A program made the translations under genes and the position numbers. From positions 1 through 64,000 of the forward strand of contig NZ_LMKH01000037.1 of NCBI RefSeq assembly GCF_001421415.1: 64,000 nucleotides of DNA, written 5' to 3'. The notes below the pieces were generated by a model. The model worked only from the letters and a program-made list of their open reading frames with translations, did not search any database and was not told the DNA's origin. Every line of letters begins with the position of its first letter. Position 1 is the first letter of the stretch. Positions 55,225 through 63,264 of the stretch are shown here, piece after piece. The stretch comes from Sphingomonas sp. Leaf208 (GTDB lineage Bacteria > Pseudomonadota > Alphaproteobacteria > Sphingomonadales > Sphingomonadaceae).

Positions 55225-56223
55225 ATGATCGACACACGCCGCTGTCCGAACCCCAAGGTTGTCGTCACCCGCGAACTGGCCGATACGCTGATGGATCGGA
55301 TGGAAGCGCTGTTCGACACGCAGAACAACCGCGCCGACACCAAGCTCGACCGCGAGCAGCTTGCCGCGGCGATGGCCGACTGCGACGTGTTCGTGCCAAC
55401 CGTGACCGACGACATCGACGCGGCGCTGATCGCCGGCGCAGGCGACCGGCTGAAGCTGATCGCGAACTACGGTGCGGGCGTGAACCATATCGACCTGAAG
55501 GCGGCGCGCGCGCGCGGGATCATCGTCACCAACACGCCGGGGGTGCTCACCGAGGACACCGCCGACATGACGATGGCGCTGATCCTGTCGGTACCGCGGC
55601 GTCTGGCGGAGGGCGAGAAGCTGGTGCGATCGGGCCAGTGGAATGGCTGGAGCCCGGGCGGGATGCTCGGCCACCGGATCGGCGGCAAGGCGCTCGGGAT
55701 CGTCGGGATGGGTCGGATCGGCCAAGCGGTCGCGCTGAGGGCGCGCGCGTTCGGGCTGACGATCCATTATCATAACCGCACCCGCCTGCCCGCGGTCCGC
55801 GAGGCGCAACTCGCCGCCACCTTCCATGCATCGCTCGACGACATGCTCGGGGCAGCTGACATCGTCACGATCCACACGCCCTTGAATGCCGACAGCCGCG
55901 ACTTGATCGACGCCCGCCGGATCGCGCTGCTGCAGCCGCATGTGTACCTGATCAACGCCGCGCGTGGCGGGATCGTCGACGAGGGCGCACTGGTCGATGC
56001 GCTGGAGGCGGGCAAGCTCGCTGGCGCCGGGCTCGACGTATGGGCGCACGAGCCGGCAATCGATCCGCGGCTGCTCGCGCTGCCCAACGTTGTAATGCTG
56101 CCGCACATGGGCTCCGCGACGCTCGAAGGCCGGATGGCATCGGGCGAGCGCGTCATCCAGAATATCCGGATGTGGGCGGATGGCCATCGCCCGCCGGATC
56201 AGGTCCTCGACGGCTGGATCTGA
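55225..56223 (+). CDS. D-2-hydroxyacid dehydrogenase (glyoxylate/hydroxypyruvate reductase type)
   Basis: A 332-aa NAD(P)-dependent dehydrogenase. Nucleotide motif ALGIVGMGRIGQAVALRA; catalytic Arg in INAARGGIVDEGAL, Glu in VWAHEPAIDPR, and His in MLPHMGSATLEGRMA. It should reduce 2-oxo acids such as glyoxylate or hydroxypyruvate. Start ATG 55225. It faces away from the SH3-domain gene, with 121 bp between the starts. Confidence 0.92.
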   Translation: MIDTRRCPNPKVVVTRELADTLMDRMEALFDTQNNRADTKLDREQLAAAMADCDVFVPTVTDDIDAALIAGAGDRLKLIANYGAGVNHIDLKAARARGIIVTNTPGVLTEDTADMTMALILSVPRRLAEGEKLVRSGQWNGWSPGGMLGHRIGGKALGIVGMGRIGQAVALRARAFGLTIHYHNRTRLPAVREAQLAATFHASLDDMLGAADIVTIHTPLNADSRDLIDARRIALLQPHVYLINAARGGIVDEGALVDALEAGKLAGAGLDVWAHEPAIDPRLLALPNVVMLPHMGSATLEGRMASGERVIQNIRMWADGHRPPDQVLDGWI

Positions 56224-56253
56224 TCTCGCCAACACAATCTGCATCAATATTTC

Positions 56254-56278
56254 GGAACCGATGCCGCGGTGCAGCATT
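56254..56278 (+). promoter_or_regulatory. EcfG-type stress promoter candidate for small lipoprotein
   Basis: GGAAC at 56254-56258, 16 bp, then CATT at 56275-56278 against the consensus CGTT. The ATG of the lipoprotein gene is 35 bp downstream. One mismatch in the -10; a short-motif call only. Confidence 0.28.
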
Positions 56279-56313
56279 TGTCGGATACCCCCGGAGAGAC
56301 AGGAGTATCCAAG

Positions 56314-56505
56314 ATGAAGAAGTTTGCCGTTTCCGCCCTGCTGGTCGCATCCGCCGTCTCGATGAGCGCATGCTCGACGCTCACGGGCGCAGGCATCGGT
56401 GCAGCCGGTGGCGCAGGCGTCGCCGCCGCGACCGGTGGTAGCGTCGAAAAGGGTGCAGCCGTTGGCGGCGCTGGTGGCGCGGTCGTCGGCACTGTCGCCG
56501 ACTGA
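56314..56505 (+). CDS. Small glycine-zipper lipoprotein
   Basis: A 63-aa predicted lipoprotein: MKKFAVSALLVASAVSMSAC ends in a lipobox (MSAC), followed by a Gly/Ala-rich glycine-zipper (TGAGIGAAGGAGVAAATGG) that continues to the C-terminus. Such proteins are abundant envelope components, often osmotically or stress induced. Start ATG 56314 has ACAGGAG 10 nt upstream; the open frame from 56269 lacks a signal sequence at its start. A repeat element follows the stop. Confidence 0.88.
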   Translation: MKKFAVSALLVASAVSMSACSTLTGAGIGAAGGAGVAAATGGSVEKGAAVGGAGGAVVGTVAD

Positions 56506-56514
56506 CCGATGGAC

Positions 56515-56640
56515 GATCCTCCCCCGCCAGGGGGAGGTGGCGCCGAAGGTGACGGAGGGGGAGGAAAGCGAAACATCCGTTCCGTGTCCTCCCCCTCCGT
56601 CTGGCAAGCGCCAGCCACCTCCCCCTGACGGGAGAGGATC
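56515..56640. repeat. Paired GC-rich palindrome, family 1, copy C
   Basis: CCTCCCCCGCCAGGGGGAGG at the left, CACCTCCCCCTGACGGGAG at the right, with inverted inner words GACGGAGGGGGAGGA and CCTCCCCCTCCGTC. It lies between the lipoprotein gene and the convergent hypothetical gene, like the other two copies. Confidence 0.9.
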
Positions 56641-56652
56641 AAACATTCAGTC

Positions 56653-56946
56653 CTAGACCGCGCGCATCCAGTGCGTCCGCGCGACATTTCCGGTCAGAAC
56701 CTTCGACCCAAACGCCTTGATAATCTTCGCGGCATCGGCACTGTTCATCAGCACGACGCGCGTGCCACCTGATGGCAGCGTCTCGATCGCACTGATGATC
56801 GCGTCATGCTTCTTGCACATCGCCACCACCTGAGGCTGTTCGACGCTGACGTTGACGGCGCGCGAGATCGGCACGACCGTGTCGGTGCCCGTCGTCACGC
56901 TGCGGCCCCTGATGGCGCGAGGGTAGAATAGATCGTCATGCGGCAT
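56653..56946 (-). CDS. Conserved hypothetical protein
   Basis: A 97-aa soluble protein: VVPISRAVNVSVEQPQVVAM, a CKKHDAIISAIETLPSG helix, GTRVVLMNSADAAKIIKAFG and a C-terminal TGNVARTHWMRAV. Alternation of strand and helix suggests a small alpha/beta domain; I recognise no family. The start was placed at ATG 56946 (MPHDDLF); the open frame to 56970 is also possible. Confidence 0.68.
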   Translation of the reverse strand: MPHDDLFYPRAIRGRSVTTGTDTVVPISRAVNVSVEQPQVVAMCKKHDAIISAIETLPSGGTRVVLMNSADAAKIIKAFGSKVLTGNVARTHWMRAV

Positions 56947-57065
56947 TCCCGGCTCGGAGCGCGAGCGCATAGCATCTCTCAGTCGCAGCCTGCCCGTACG
57001 AAGCGCCGCGATGCATCAGCTATGCGCGCTATCGCTCCGAACGGCAATGGCGCGGCACGCTTTCG

Positions 57066-57704
57066 CTATGCTCGCACCCGCAGCAAAGCGAGCCCAAACC
57101 CGATGAAAATCGCCCCCGTCACGCGGTCGAACGCGCGTCGCAACGCAGGGCGCGTCAGATACCGCGCGAGCGTCCGCCCACCGGCTGCATACACGCCGTA
57201 CCAAAAGCTTTCGACGACCGCGAAGGTCGCCACGAGGATCGCGAACTGCGGTGCCTGCGGGGAGGCGCGGTCGACGAACTGCGGCAGGAATGCCGCGGCG
57301 AACAGCAGGAGCTTGGGGTTGCTGATCCCGATCACGAACCCGCCGCGATACAGCCGCCACGCCGGTACGGTCGGGGGAAGTGCCACCGGCGTTGTATCGT
57401 CGCCGACGTCGATCGGAGACCCCGCCCCTCGCCACGCCTTAATCCCGAGGAATATCAGATATGCGACGCCGGCATAACGCAGCGCGTCGAACACCCGCGG
57501 CCATGCCGTGAGCAACGCGGACACGCCCGCCGCCGACGCCGCCAGCACGAGCACCAGCGCGGTCAGGCACCCCGCCATCGCCGCGACGCTACGCCGCGCG
57601 CCGAAGGCGATGCTGCGCGTCATGACGTGCAGCATGTTTGGTCCGGGAGTCCCGCATAGGAGGAACACCGCGACTACGAACAGCCACCAGGCGTGTAGCG
57701 TCAT
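57066..57704 (-). CDS. LysE/RhtB family amino acid exporter
   Basis: A 212-aa membrane protein with about six hydrophobic segments. The N-terminal GTPGPNMLHVMTRSIAFGAR matches the conserved LysE/RhtB GPxPG-like signature, and GGFVIGISNPKLLLFAAAFLPQF is the second conserved motif. It likely exports an amino acid or homoserine-type metabolite. Start ATG 57704. The gene stands apart from its neighbours by a palindrome. Confidence 0.9.
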   Translation of the reverse strand: MTLHAWWLFVVAVFLLCGTPGPNMLHVMTRSIAFGARRSVAAMAGCLTALVLVLAASAAGVSALLTAWPRVFDALRYAGVAYLIFLGIKAWRGAGSPIDVGDDTTPVALPPTVPAWRLYRGGFVIGISNPKLLLFAAAFLPQFVDRASPQAPQFAILVATFAVVESFWYGVYAAGGRTLARYLTRPALRRAFDRVTGAIFIGFGLALLRVRA

Positions 57705-57798
57705 AGGTATTCCCTATTCCTAGTCGCCGACTTGTTCAGTGCGGCTCTTGTCGAAGCAGGACGGCCGCATTCGAACGACGGCCTGCTCTTCCTTGTTC

Positions 57799-57845
57799 TT
57801 CCGCGAAGGCGGGAGCCCAGACTGGGTCCCCGCCTTTGCGGGGAA
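57799..57845. repeat. Hairpin repeat, family 4, copy A
   Basis: TTCCGCGAAGGCGGGAGCCC and its imperfect inverted match (GGTCCCCGCCTTTGCGGGGA) form a stem around ACTG. It is of the same family as 62357-62433 and lies between the LysE gene and the nitronate monooxygenase-like gene. Confidence 0.8.
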
Positions 57846-57957
57846 ACAAGCTTCGGTTGGTTCCAACCGATAAGCGCAGATCTGTCCCAGGGCACGAGGT
57901 GTCGCACAACCGACGCTATCAAAGGTTCGACATCATCGACGCGCGGCCACCCTCGCC

Positions 57958-59361
57958 TCAATCCCCCGTCAAGATCCGATCGACCAACTGCCCGACACTC
58001 GGCACGAAGCCGTTCGAATAGAACGGGTCCTTCTTGAAGTTATACGCCGCATGCCCCGCGAACATCAAATTCTGGTCGATGTCCCCACCATGTGCGATGT
58101 CCTGCAACGTCTTCTGGATGCAGAAGCTGCGCGGGTCGGCGAGGCGTCCGGTCGAGTTGGTCTCGGTATCCGCCCAGCTCGAGAACGAGCATTGCGACAG
58201 GCAGCCCATGCAGTCGGCCTGGTCCTTGCGGATCATGCCCTTCTCGGTCGGGCTAACGAACACCAGCGTGTTGTCCGGCGTCTTGAGCGCATCGGTATAG
58301 CCCTCGCCGAACCACTGCCGCGCACGCAGCAGGTCGTTGCGCGTGACCCAGAAGTTCTTGCCCTTCACGCCAACGTCGAGCTGGAACACATGATCGCCAG
58401 CCTCCTGCGTCGAGAAGGCGATCTGGCGCTCGGAGCGTGCTTCCAGCGAGCGCAGGAACGGGTTGCGCACCGCCGACGAATAGAAGCCGGTCGGCGAGAA
58501 TTTGTGCAGCAGCACGTCGCCTTCCTCGATCTGCGTCAACGCGTCCTTCCAGCCCTGCGGGATCGGGCTTTCGCGCGTGAGCAGCGGCCGCGTGCCGAAC
58601 TGGAACGCGATGGTGCCGAGCTCGGGATTGTCGATCCAGTCGTTCCAGTCGCGCAGATACCAGACGCCGCCGGCCATCACGATCGGCACGTCATCGCTGA
58701 TGCCGCCCTCGCGCATCACGTCGCGCAGTTCCTTCACGCGCGGATACGGGTCCTGTGGCTTCAACGGATCCTCGGCGTTCGATAAGCCGTTATGCCCGCC
58801 TGCGAGCCACGGATCCTCGTACACCACCGCAGCAAGCCACTCGGCTGCCTTCGAATAGGCGCGCTTCCACAGCGCGCGGAAGGCACGGCCGGAGCTGACG
58901 ATCGGCAGGTAGCTGACGCCGTAGGACGCAGTGATCTCGGACAGCTTGTACGGCATGCCCGCACCGCAGGTGACGCCGGCCACCTTGCCGCGGGTGCGTT
59001 CGAGCACGCCGTGCAGGATCCGCTGCGCGCCGCCCATTTCCCACAACACGTTGATGTTGATCGCGCCCTTGCCGTCAGCGATCTCGTACGCCCGCTCGAC
59101 TTGTTGGACCGCGCCCTCGATCGCGTACTGGACGAGCTCCTCGTGCCGGTCGCGCCGGGTCAGCGCCGCATAGACCTGCGGGATGATCTTGCCTTCGGGA
59201 TCGTAGCTGTCGGCGTTGACTGCCGACACGGTGCCGATGCCCCCGGCCGCAGCCCAGGCGCCGGCCGACGCGTGGTTGGTCGCGGCGACGCCCTTGCCGC
59301 CCTCAACCAGAGGCCAGACTTCCCGACCGTTATAGACGATAGGCTTCAGGCCCTTGAACAC
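57958..59361 (-). CDS. Nitronate monooxygenase-like FMN oxidoreductase with C-terminal Cys cluster
   Basis: A 467-aa NPD-family TIM-barrel protein. ASAGAWAAAGGIGTVSAVNA at the N-terminus, AGVTCGAGMPYKL, YEDPWLAGGHNGLSN and VPIVMAGGVWYLRDW are the flavin/substrate segments. Classical nitronate monooxygenases are 320-380 aa; the extra ~100 residues at the C-terminus carry a Cys set DCMGCLSQCSFSSW and FCIQKTL that could bind a metal or iron-sulfur centre. Substrate unknown. Start ATG 59361. Confidence 0.85.
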   Translation of the reverse strand: MFKGLKPIVYNGREVWPLVEGGKGVAATNHASAGAWAAAGGIGTVSAVNADSYDPEGKIIPQVYAALTRRDRHEELVQYAIEGAVQQVERAYEIADGKGAININVLWEMGGAQRILHGVLERTRGKVAGVTCGAGMPYKLSEITASYGVSYLPIVSSGRAFRALWKRAYSKAAEWLAAVVYEDPWLAGGHNGLSNAEDPLKPQDPYPRVKELRDVMREGGISDDVPIVMAGGVWYLRDWNDWIDNPELGTIAFQFGTRPLLTRESPIPQGWKDALTQIEEGDVLLHKFSPTGFYSSAVRNPFLRSLEARSERQIAFSTQEAGDHVFQLDVGVKGKNFWVTRNDLLRARQWFGEGYTDALKTPDNTLVFVSPTEKGMIRKDQADCMGCLSQCSFSSWADTETNSTGRLADPRSFCIQKTLQDIAHGGDIDQNLMFAGHAAYNFKKDPFYSNGFVPSVGQLVDRILTGD

Positions 59362-59430
59362 GACGTCACCTCTCCCGGAAAATACGGCCCCCTATATCGC
59401 AAGGACGCAACGCGCGAGCAATATTAAGAC

Positions 59431-60579
59431 CTAGGTTAGTAGTTCGCCTAGCACGCCAGGCCGACCGAGCGCATCCTCGTACAGCGCACGATAGCGAGCG
59501 ATCATAACCGCTTCGTCGTATTCGGCCCGTGCCTTGGCCTGGTTCGCGGCGCCGACCGCGGCCCGCAAGGCAGGATCGGCGACCAGTGCCTGCAACGCAT
59601 CGCGCAATCGCACTTCGCCGGGAAGTTCGGTCACGAACGGCAAATTCTCCGCCGAGACCATCCGCCTGATATCGCCGACCGGGTAACTCGCGATCGGCAG
59701 GCCGGCGGCCATCGCCTCGACCACCGAGATCGGAAACTGCTCGCTCCGCGACGACAGCGCCAGCATGTCGAAATGGCCGATATAGCGGTACGGCCGATCG
59801 AGGAATCCGGGCAGTACCAGCTTGTCCGCCATCCCCATCGCCGCGGCGGCCTGCAGTATGTTCGCGCGCTCCGGCCCCTCCCCGACGATCACGAGGCGAA
59901 CCCGCCCGGAAACGCCACCGACCGCACGCACCAGCGCAGTCAGGTCCTTCACGTCTCGAAGGCCCGCCAGCGCGCCGATCACGACTTCCTTGGCGTTGGG
60001 GGTAAATCCAGGGATCGCCTTGGGTTCGGGCTTCTGCGCGTAATAGGCGGTGCCGATCCCGTTGACGATCCGGTGGACCCGCTCGCGCGGCTGTTTCCAG
60101 GTCTTCAGCGCGATGCCTTCGAGCACCTCGGAGGGTACCGCCAACGCATGCGCAGCGCCCAGCGCGAGCCGCCGATAGATGTTGCGCTCGATCTTGAGCC
60201 CGTTCGCCTCGTCGGCGTTGAAGCCATCCTCGTGATGCACCAGCGGCGGCGATCCCTTGGCGAACGCGCGCCGCGCCATCGCCCCGTCGATCGCACCCCA
60301 ATTATAGCTCAGCACCAGATCGAACCGCCGCATATACTGCGCGATCGCCTCGTAGCGCGCGACCGAAGGCTTGCCCGTCAGCGGCGGCGGGTTCTGCGCG
60401 ATCTCGTAGCGCACCCCCTTCGCGATCGAGTCCCGCGCGCTCAGCGCATCGGGCACGCCCGACACGATGGTGTGTTTCGCGCGATCGCCGAACGCATTCA
60501 TCAGCCGAACCGCGCGCGCCTCCTTCCCTCCTAGGTCGAACGAGGAGTGGAGGTGGAGGATGTTGACGGGAGCGGCCAT
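59431..60579 (-). CDS. Family 4-type glycosyltransferase
   Basis: A 382-aa GT-B transferase. N-terminal ILHLHSSFDLGGKEARAVRL, middle VVIGALAGLRDVKDLTALV and RLVIVGEGPERANILQAA, and the donor-binding ALSSRSEQFPISVVEAMAAG, where the Glu motif of GT4 enzymes is seen. It likely adds a sugar to a lipid or polysaccharide. Start ATG 60579 (MAAPVNILHL) is chosen; the open frame to 60735 does not look like a domain. It is divergent from the frameshifted gene. Confidence 0.9.
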   Translation of the reverse strand: MAAPVNILHLHSSFDLGGKEARAVRLMNAFGDRAKHTIVSGVPDALSARDSIAKGVRYEIAQNPPPLTGKPSVARYEAIAQYMRRFDLVLSYNWGAIDGAMARRAFAKGSPPLVHHEDGFNADEANGLKIERNIYRRLALGAAHALAVPSEVLEGIALKTWKQPRERVHRIVNGIGTAYYAQKPEPKAIPGFTPNAKEVVIGALAGLRDVKDLTALVRAVGGVSGRVRLVIVGEGPERANILQAAAAMGMADKLVLPGFLDRPYRYIGHFDMLALSSRSEQFPISVVEAMAAGLPIASYPVGDIRRMVSAENLPFVTELPGEVRLRDALQALVADPALRAAVGAANQAKARAEYDEAVMIARYRALYEDALGRPGVLGELLT

Positions 60580-60811
60580 GGCCGACGCGATGCCGATTTT
60601 CGCGAGCGCTTTCAAGGGCGCGTGCGGACTTACCGTGCGCCAGCGCTGGCAACACAATCGGCATCGGTACAATATTGCCGTCGAATCGGACCATTCATCC
60701 AAGTCTTTGCATCGATAGCCAAGCGAAACGGACAATGTTCACGTTGAGCCTTATGCGACCTGGCCCGTAAAACAGCTGGACCTGAATACCGGCAATAAAA
60801 GGATGACCGTT

Positions 60812-61167
60812 ATGGCTGCCTATGATTTCGATCCAAAACAGATCCAGAGTGCTCTCGACGCCGCTGCGCAACATGCAAAGTCGGCCAATATTGCTTCGGT
60901 TAGTGCGGAGACCGACGTTTCCAATGGCGGCGCCTTGGTACTAGCCGGCGGGTGTATCAGCGTCACGGTCAACAACGGACAGGTCTGCGTCAATCTGCCA
61001 CTAGGGTTCGGCTCGATCTGCCTGCCCATTCCGTCGATTTCCCCAGCGGAACCGCAGCGCAGGCTTGCCTCGACATCTGCACGACATGGGGCACCCCTAC
61101 CGGCGTGAAGGTCACGATCTCGGTCGCCGGGCATGTCGTCGTTTCGAAGTCGTTCGGCCGCTGCTGA
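60812..61167 (+). pseudogene. Frameshifted cysteine-containing small secreted-type protein gene
   Basis: ATG 60812 with AATAAAAGG upstream starts MAAYDFDPKQIQSALDAAAQ and continues to CISVTVNNGQVCVNLPLGF and GSICLPIP. The reading then leaves the frame, and a second frame, offset by -1 and starting around 61033, gives VDFPSGTAAQACLDICTTWG and TGVKVTISVAGHVVVSKSFG before RC-stop. Both halves make sense together as a ~118-aa protein with cysteines, so one base is probably missing near 61025-61033. Sequencing error, real decay or programmed shift cannot be told apart here. I recognise no family; the beta-rich Cys pattern is seen in both halves. Confidence 0.75.
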
Positions 61168-61176
61168 TCCGACTTT

Positions 61177-61213
61177 CCAAGAGGGAGGCCGCGCGCTGCG
61201 TCCTCCCTCCTGG
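61177..61213. terminator. Hairpin between convergent genes
   Basis: CCAAGAGGGAGG and CCTCCCTCCTGG pair over 12 positions with one G-U, separated by a 13-nt loop. It lies between the frameshifted gene and the convergent GH130 gene. Confidence 0.7.
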
Positions 61214-61220
61214 CTAGCAC

Positions 61221-62330
61221 TCAGCCTGCGAACACTTCCTTGGCGATGTGCGTGATCCGGCATGCCAGATCCGCCTCACCACTAGCCACCACGTAGAAGT
61301 CGCCCGCGTCGGCGATGCCCGTCGTGAAGACCACGTTGTCGAGGTACATGCTGTCCTTCAGCGGCTCAGTCAGCGCCGGGTTCGGCTCCAGCAATGCGGT
61401 GTGCTCGGTCGCGACGGTGATCGACGGGTCCTCCTTGTCTAGGATCGACCAATAGGTTCGGTAGATGCCGACCACGCCCGATGGCTCCACCCCGTGCCAC
61501 AGCGTCAGCCAGCCACGATCGGTCAGGATCGGAGGCGCGCCGCCACCCATCCGCGCGGTCGAGACGGTGGCCGAATGTGGCCGGATGCCGGGCTTGTCAT
61601 GCGGCTTCCAGTGCAGCGCATCGGGCGAGCGCGACAGGTTGATCGACGGCCCGCTGCGCCATTCGCTACCCGGCGGATAGGCAAAATACAGGTCGCCGAG
61701 CGGCCGGGTCTGCGCCCAATACTGCCCACCGATCAGGCCCTCGAAGATCAGCATGTCCTTGTTCTGGTGATCGAGCACGATTCCCTCGAGCTGCCAGTCG
61801 AGCGCGTTGGCGGACGAATACAACGTCGTCGAATGCCGCTCCGGGCTTACGGAACAGGTGGTCATCAGATACCGATCCCCAACCTTCGAGATCCGCGCAT
61901 CCTCGACGCCGTAGCATTGGTACGACGTCCGCGGCGCGATCGCCTTGTCGTAATGCACCGCGACCACCGAGCGGCCCTCAGGCTCGAGCTCGACCGGGAG
62001 CAGCCACGACAGCGAGGTCAGCGCCATCACCTTCCACCCGCCGCCGGGGATCAGGAATTTGCGTGGATCCTTGGTATCCACCATCGTCAGCGGCCAAGCG
62101 TCGAGCACATACGCGCCGTCTTCCCAGCGGATCGCATGGACGTTGCCATCCCTGATCGGCTTCTTCAGCGCCTCCGCCACGCGCACCATCAACAGCAGAT
62201 TGCCATTCGCCAATCGCGTCATCCCCGGATTGAACGCACCGAGCACATAGGTCTCGGCGCCGACCTTCCCCGCCAGCGGCGAGCGCGACAGGTCGATGTC
62301 GGCGGGGGTGAAGACGAGCTGATCGAACAT
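61221..62330 (-). CDS. Glycoside hydrolase family 130 protein
   Basis: A 369-aa beta-propeller-type protein: NPGMTRLANGNLLLMVRVAE, YGVEDARISKVGDRYLMT, FEGLIGGQYWAQTRPLG, ARMGGGAPPILTDRGWLTLW and HGVE. These blocks fit GH130 enzymes, which are mannoside phosphorylases or mannosidases acting on beta-mannosides. The exact substrate cannot be read from sequence. Start ATG 62330. It precedes a hairpin repeat and the SDR gene in the same direction. Confidence 0.85.
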   Translation of the reverse strand: MFDQLVFTPADIDLSRSPLAGKVGAETYVLGAFNPGMTRLANGNLLLMVRVAEALKKPIRDGNVHAIRWEDGAYVLDAWPLTMVDTKDPRKFLIPGGGWKVMALTSLSWLLPVELEPEGRSVVAVHYDKAIAPRTSYQCYGVEDARISKVGDRYLMTTCSVSPERHSTTLYSSANALDWQLEGIVLDHQNKDMLIFEGLIGGQYWAQTRPLGDLYFAYPPGSEWRSGPSINLSRSPDALHWKPHDKPGIRPHSATVSTARMGGGAPPILTDRGWLTLWHGVEPSGVVGIYRTYWSILDKEDPSITVATEHTALLEPNPALTEPLKDSMYLDNVVFTTGIADAGDFYVVASGEADLACRITHIAKEVFAG

Positions 62331-62356
62331 GCTATTCTCCTTGGTGAGTATGCCGT

Positions 62357-62433
62357 GTTCCCCCGCGAAAGCGGGGGCCCAGGGTCATGAATGCCGCCCT
62401 ATGGTATCCTGGGCTCCCGCCTCCGCGGGGGAA
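62357..62433. repeat. Hairpin repeat, family 4, copy B
   Basis: GTTCCCCCGCGAAAGCGGGG at the left and GGGCTCCCGCCTCCGCGGGG at the right are imperfect inverted partners separated by a short spacer. It resembles 57799-57845 and lies between the SDR and GH130 genes. Confidence 0.8.
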
Positions 62434-62446
62434 CTTGGAGGGAAGA

Positions 62447-63205
62447 TCATTCCCCCTCAAGCGCCCGCGGGACGATGACGATCTGCTGGATTACCGATCG
62501 CGTCGGCTGGGTAAGCAAAAACTCGACCCCCGCCGCGATGTCCTCGCCGCGCAGCATCTGCTCCGCCTCGATCATCTGGCGCTGCTTGTCGTCGGGCACG
62601 TCGGGATATTGCATGTCCGACCCGACCTTGCCCGGCTCGACCAGCGAAACCCGGATCCCCTTCGGCCCCAGTTCGCGCCGCAATGCTTCCGAAAAACCCG
62701 CGATCCCGGACTTGATACCGGCATACACCGTCGAGCTCGGCCCGAGAATATGCGCGCTCAGCGAGCCAATGATGACCATGTCGCCGATCGGCGTCATCCG
62801 GTGCGCCGCATGATGCGCGCTGAGGAGATAGGCAGTGAAATCGACCGCGATCGCGTAGCGAAGCTCGTCCTCGGTCATCTGCGTCAGGCCACCGGCCGCT
62901 ACCGCGGCGTTGATGACGGTGATGTCGAACCCGCCGAGATACGCCTCGCCCGCATCGAAGAACGCGCGGACCTTGTCGGGATCGGCGAGTTCGGTGATCA
63001 TCCCGTCGCCCTCGCCGACCTGTCGGATGTGCGCGAGCGCGTCCTGCAGATAGCGCTCGTCGCGCCCACAGACGTAAACCTTGGCGCCGTTCGCGGCGAG
63101 CATGACCGCGATCGCCCGGCCGATCCCGGTCGTGCCCCCGGTAATGATCGCGCGGCGGCCCTTGAGCGGGCGGGCGGTCGTATGCAGGTCGGCGCGTTCG
63201 GTCAT
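62447..63205 (-). CDS. SDR family oxidoreductase
   Basis: A 252-aa short-chain dehydrogenase: IITGGTTGIGRAIAVMLAAN near residue 20, VINAAVAAGG, IIGSLSAHILG (Ser) and YAGIKSGIAGFSEAL (Tyr-x3-Lys). Substrate unknown. Start ATG 63205. It lies 116 bp upstream of the GH130 gene, separated by the hairpin. Confidence 0.88.
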   Translation of the reverse strand: MTERADLHTTARPLKGRRAIITGGTTGIGRAIAVMLAANGAKVYVCGRDERYLQDALAHIRQVGEGDGMITELADPDKVRAFFDAGEAYLGGFDITVINAAVAAGGLTQMTEDELRYAIAVDFTAYLLSAHHAAHRMTPIGDMVIIGSLSAHILGPSSTVYAGIKSGIAGFSEALRRELGPKGIRVSLVEPGKVGSDMQYPDVPDDKQRQMIEAEQMLRGEDIAAGVEFLLTQPTRSVIQQIVIVPRALEGE

Positions 63206-63264
63206 CGAGTTTCCCGGCTTGTCAGTAAGGTCGACGCCAAACGCGCAGTCCCAGCCGGATGTCC

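Noticed and set aside
54868..56646. 592-aa minus-strand ORF
   Set aside because: Antisense to the D-2-hydroxyacid dehydrogenase and overlaps the SH3-domain gene in another frame; no domain.
60952..61167. Separate 71-aa gene at the second frame of the frameshifted gene
   Set aside because: Its first ~27 codons are antithetical to the upstream frame and have no start signal; the sensible part begins where the other frame ends, so it is one split gene.
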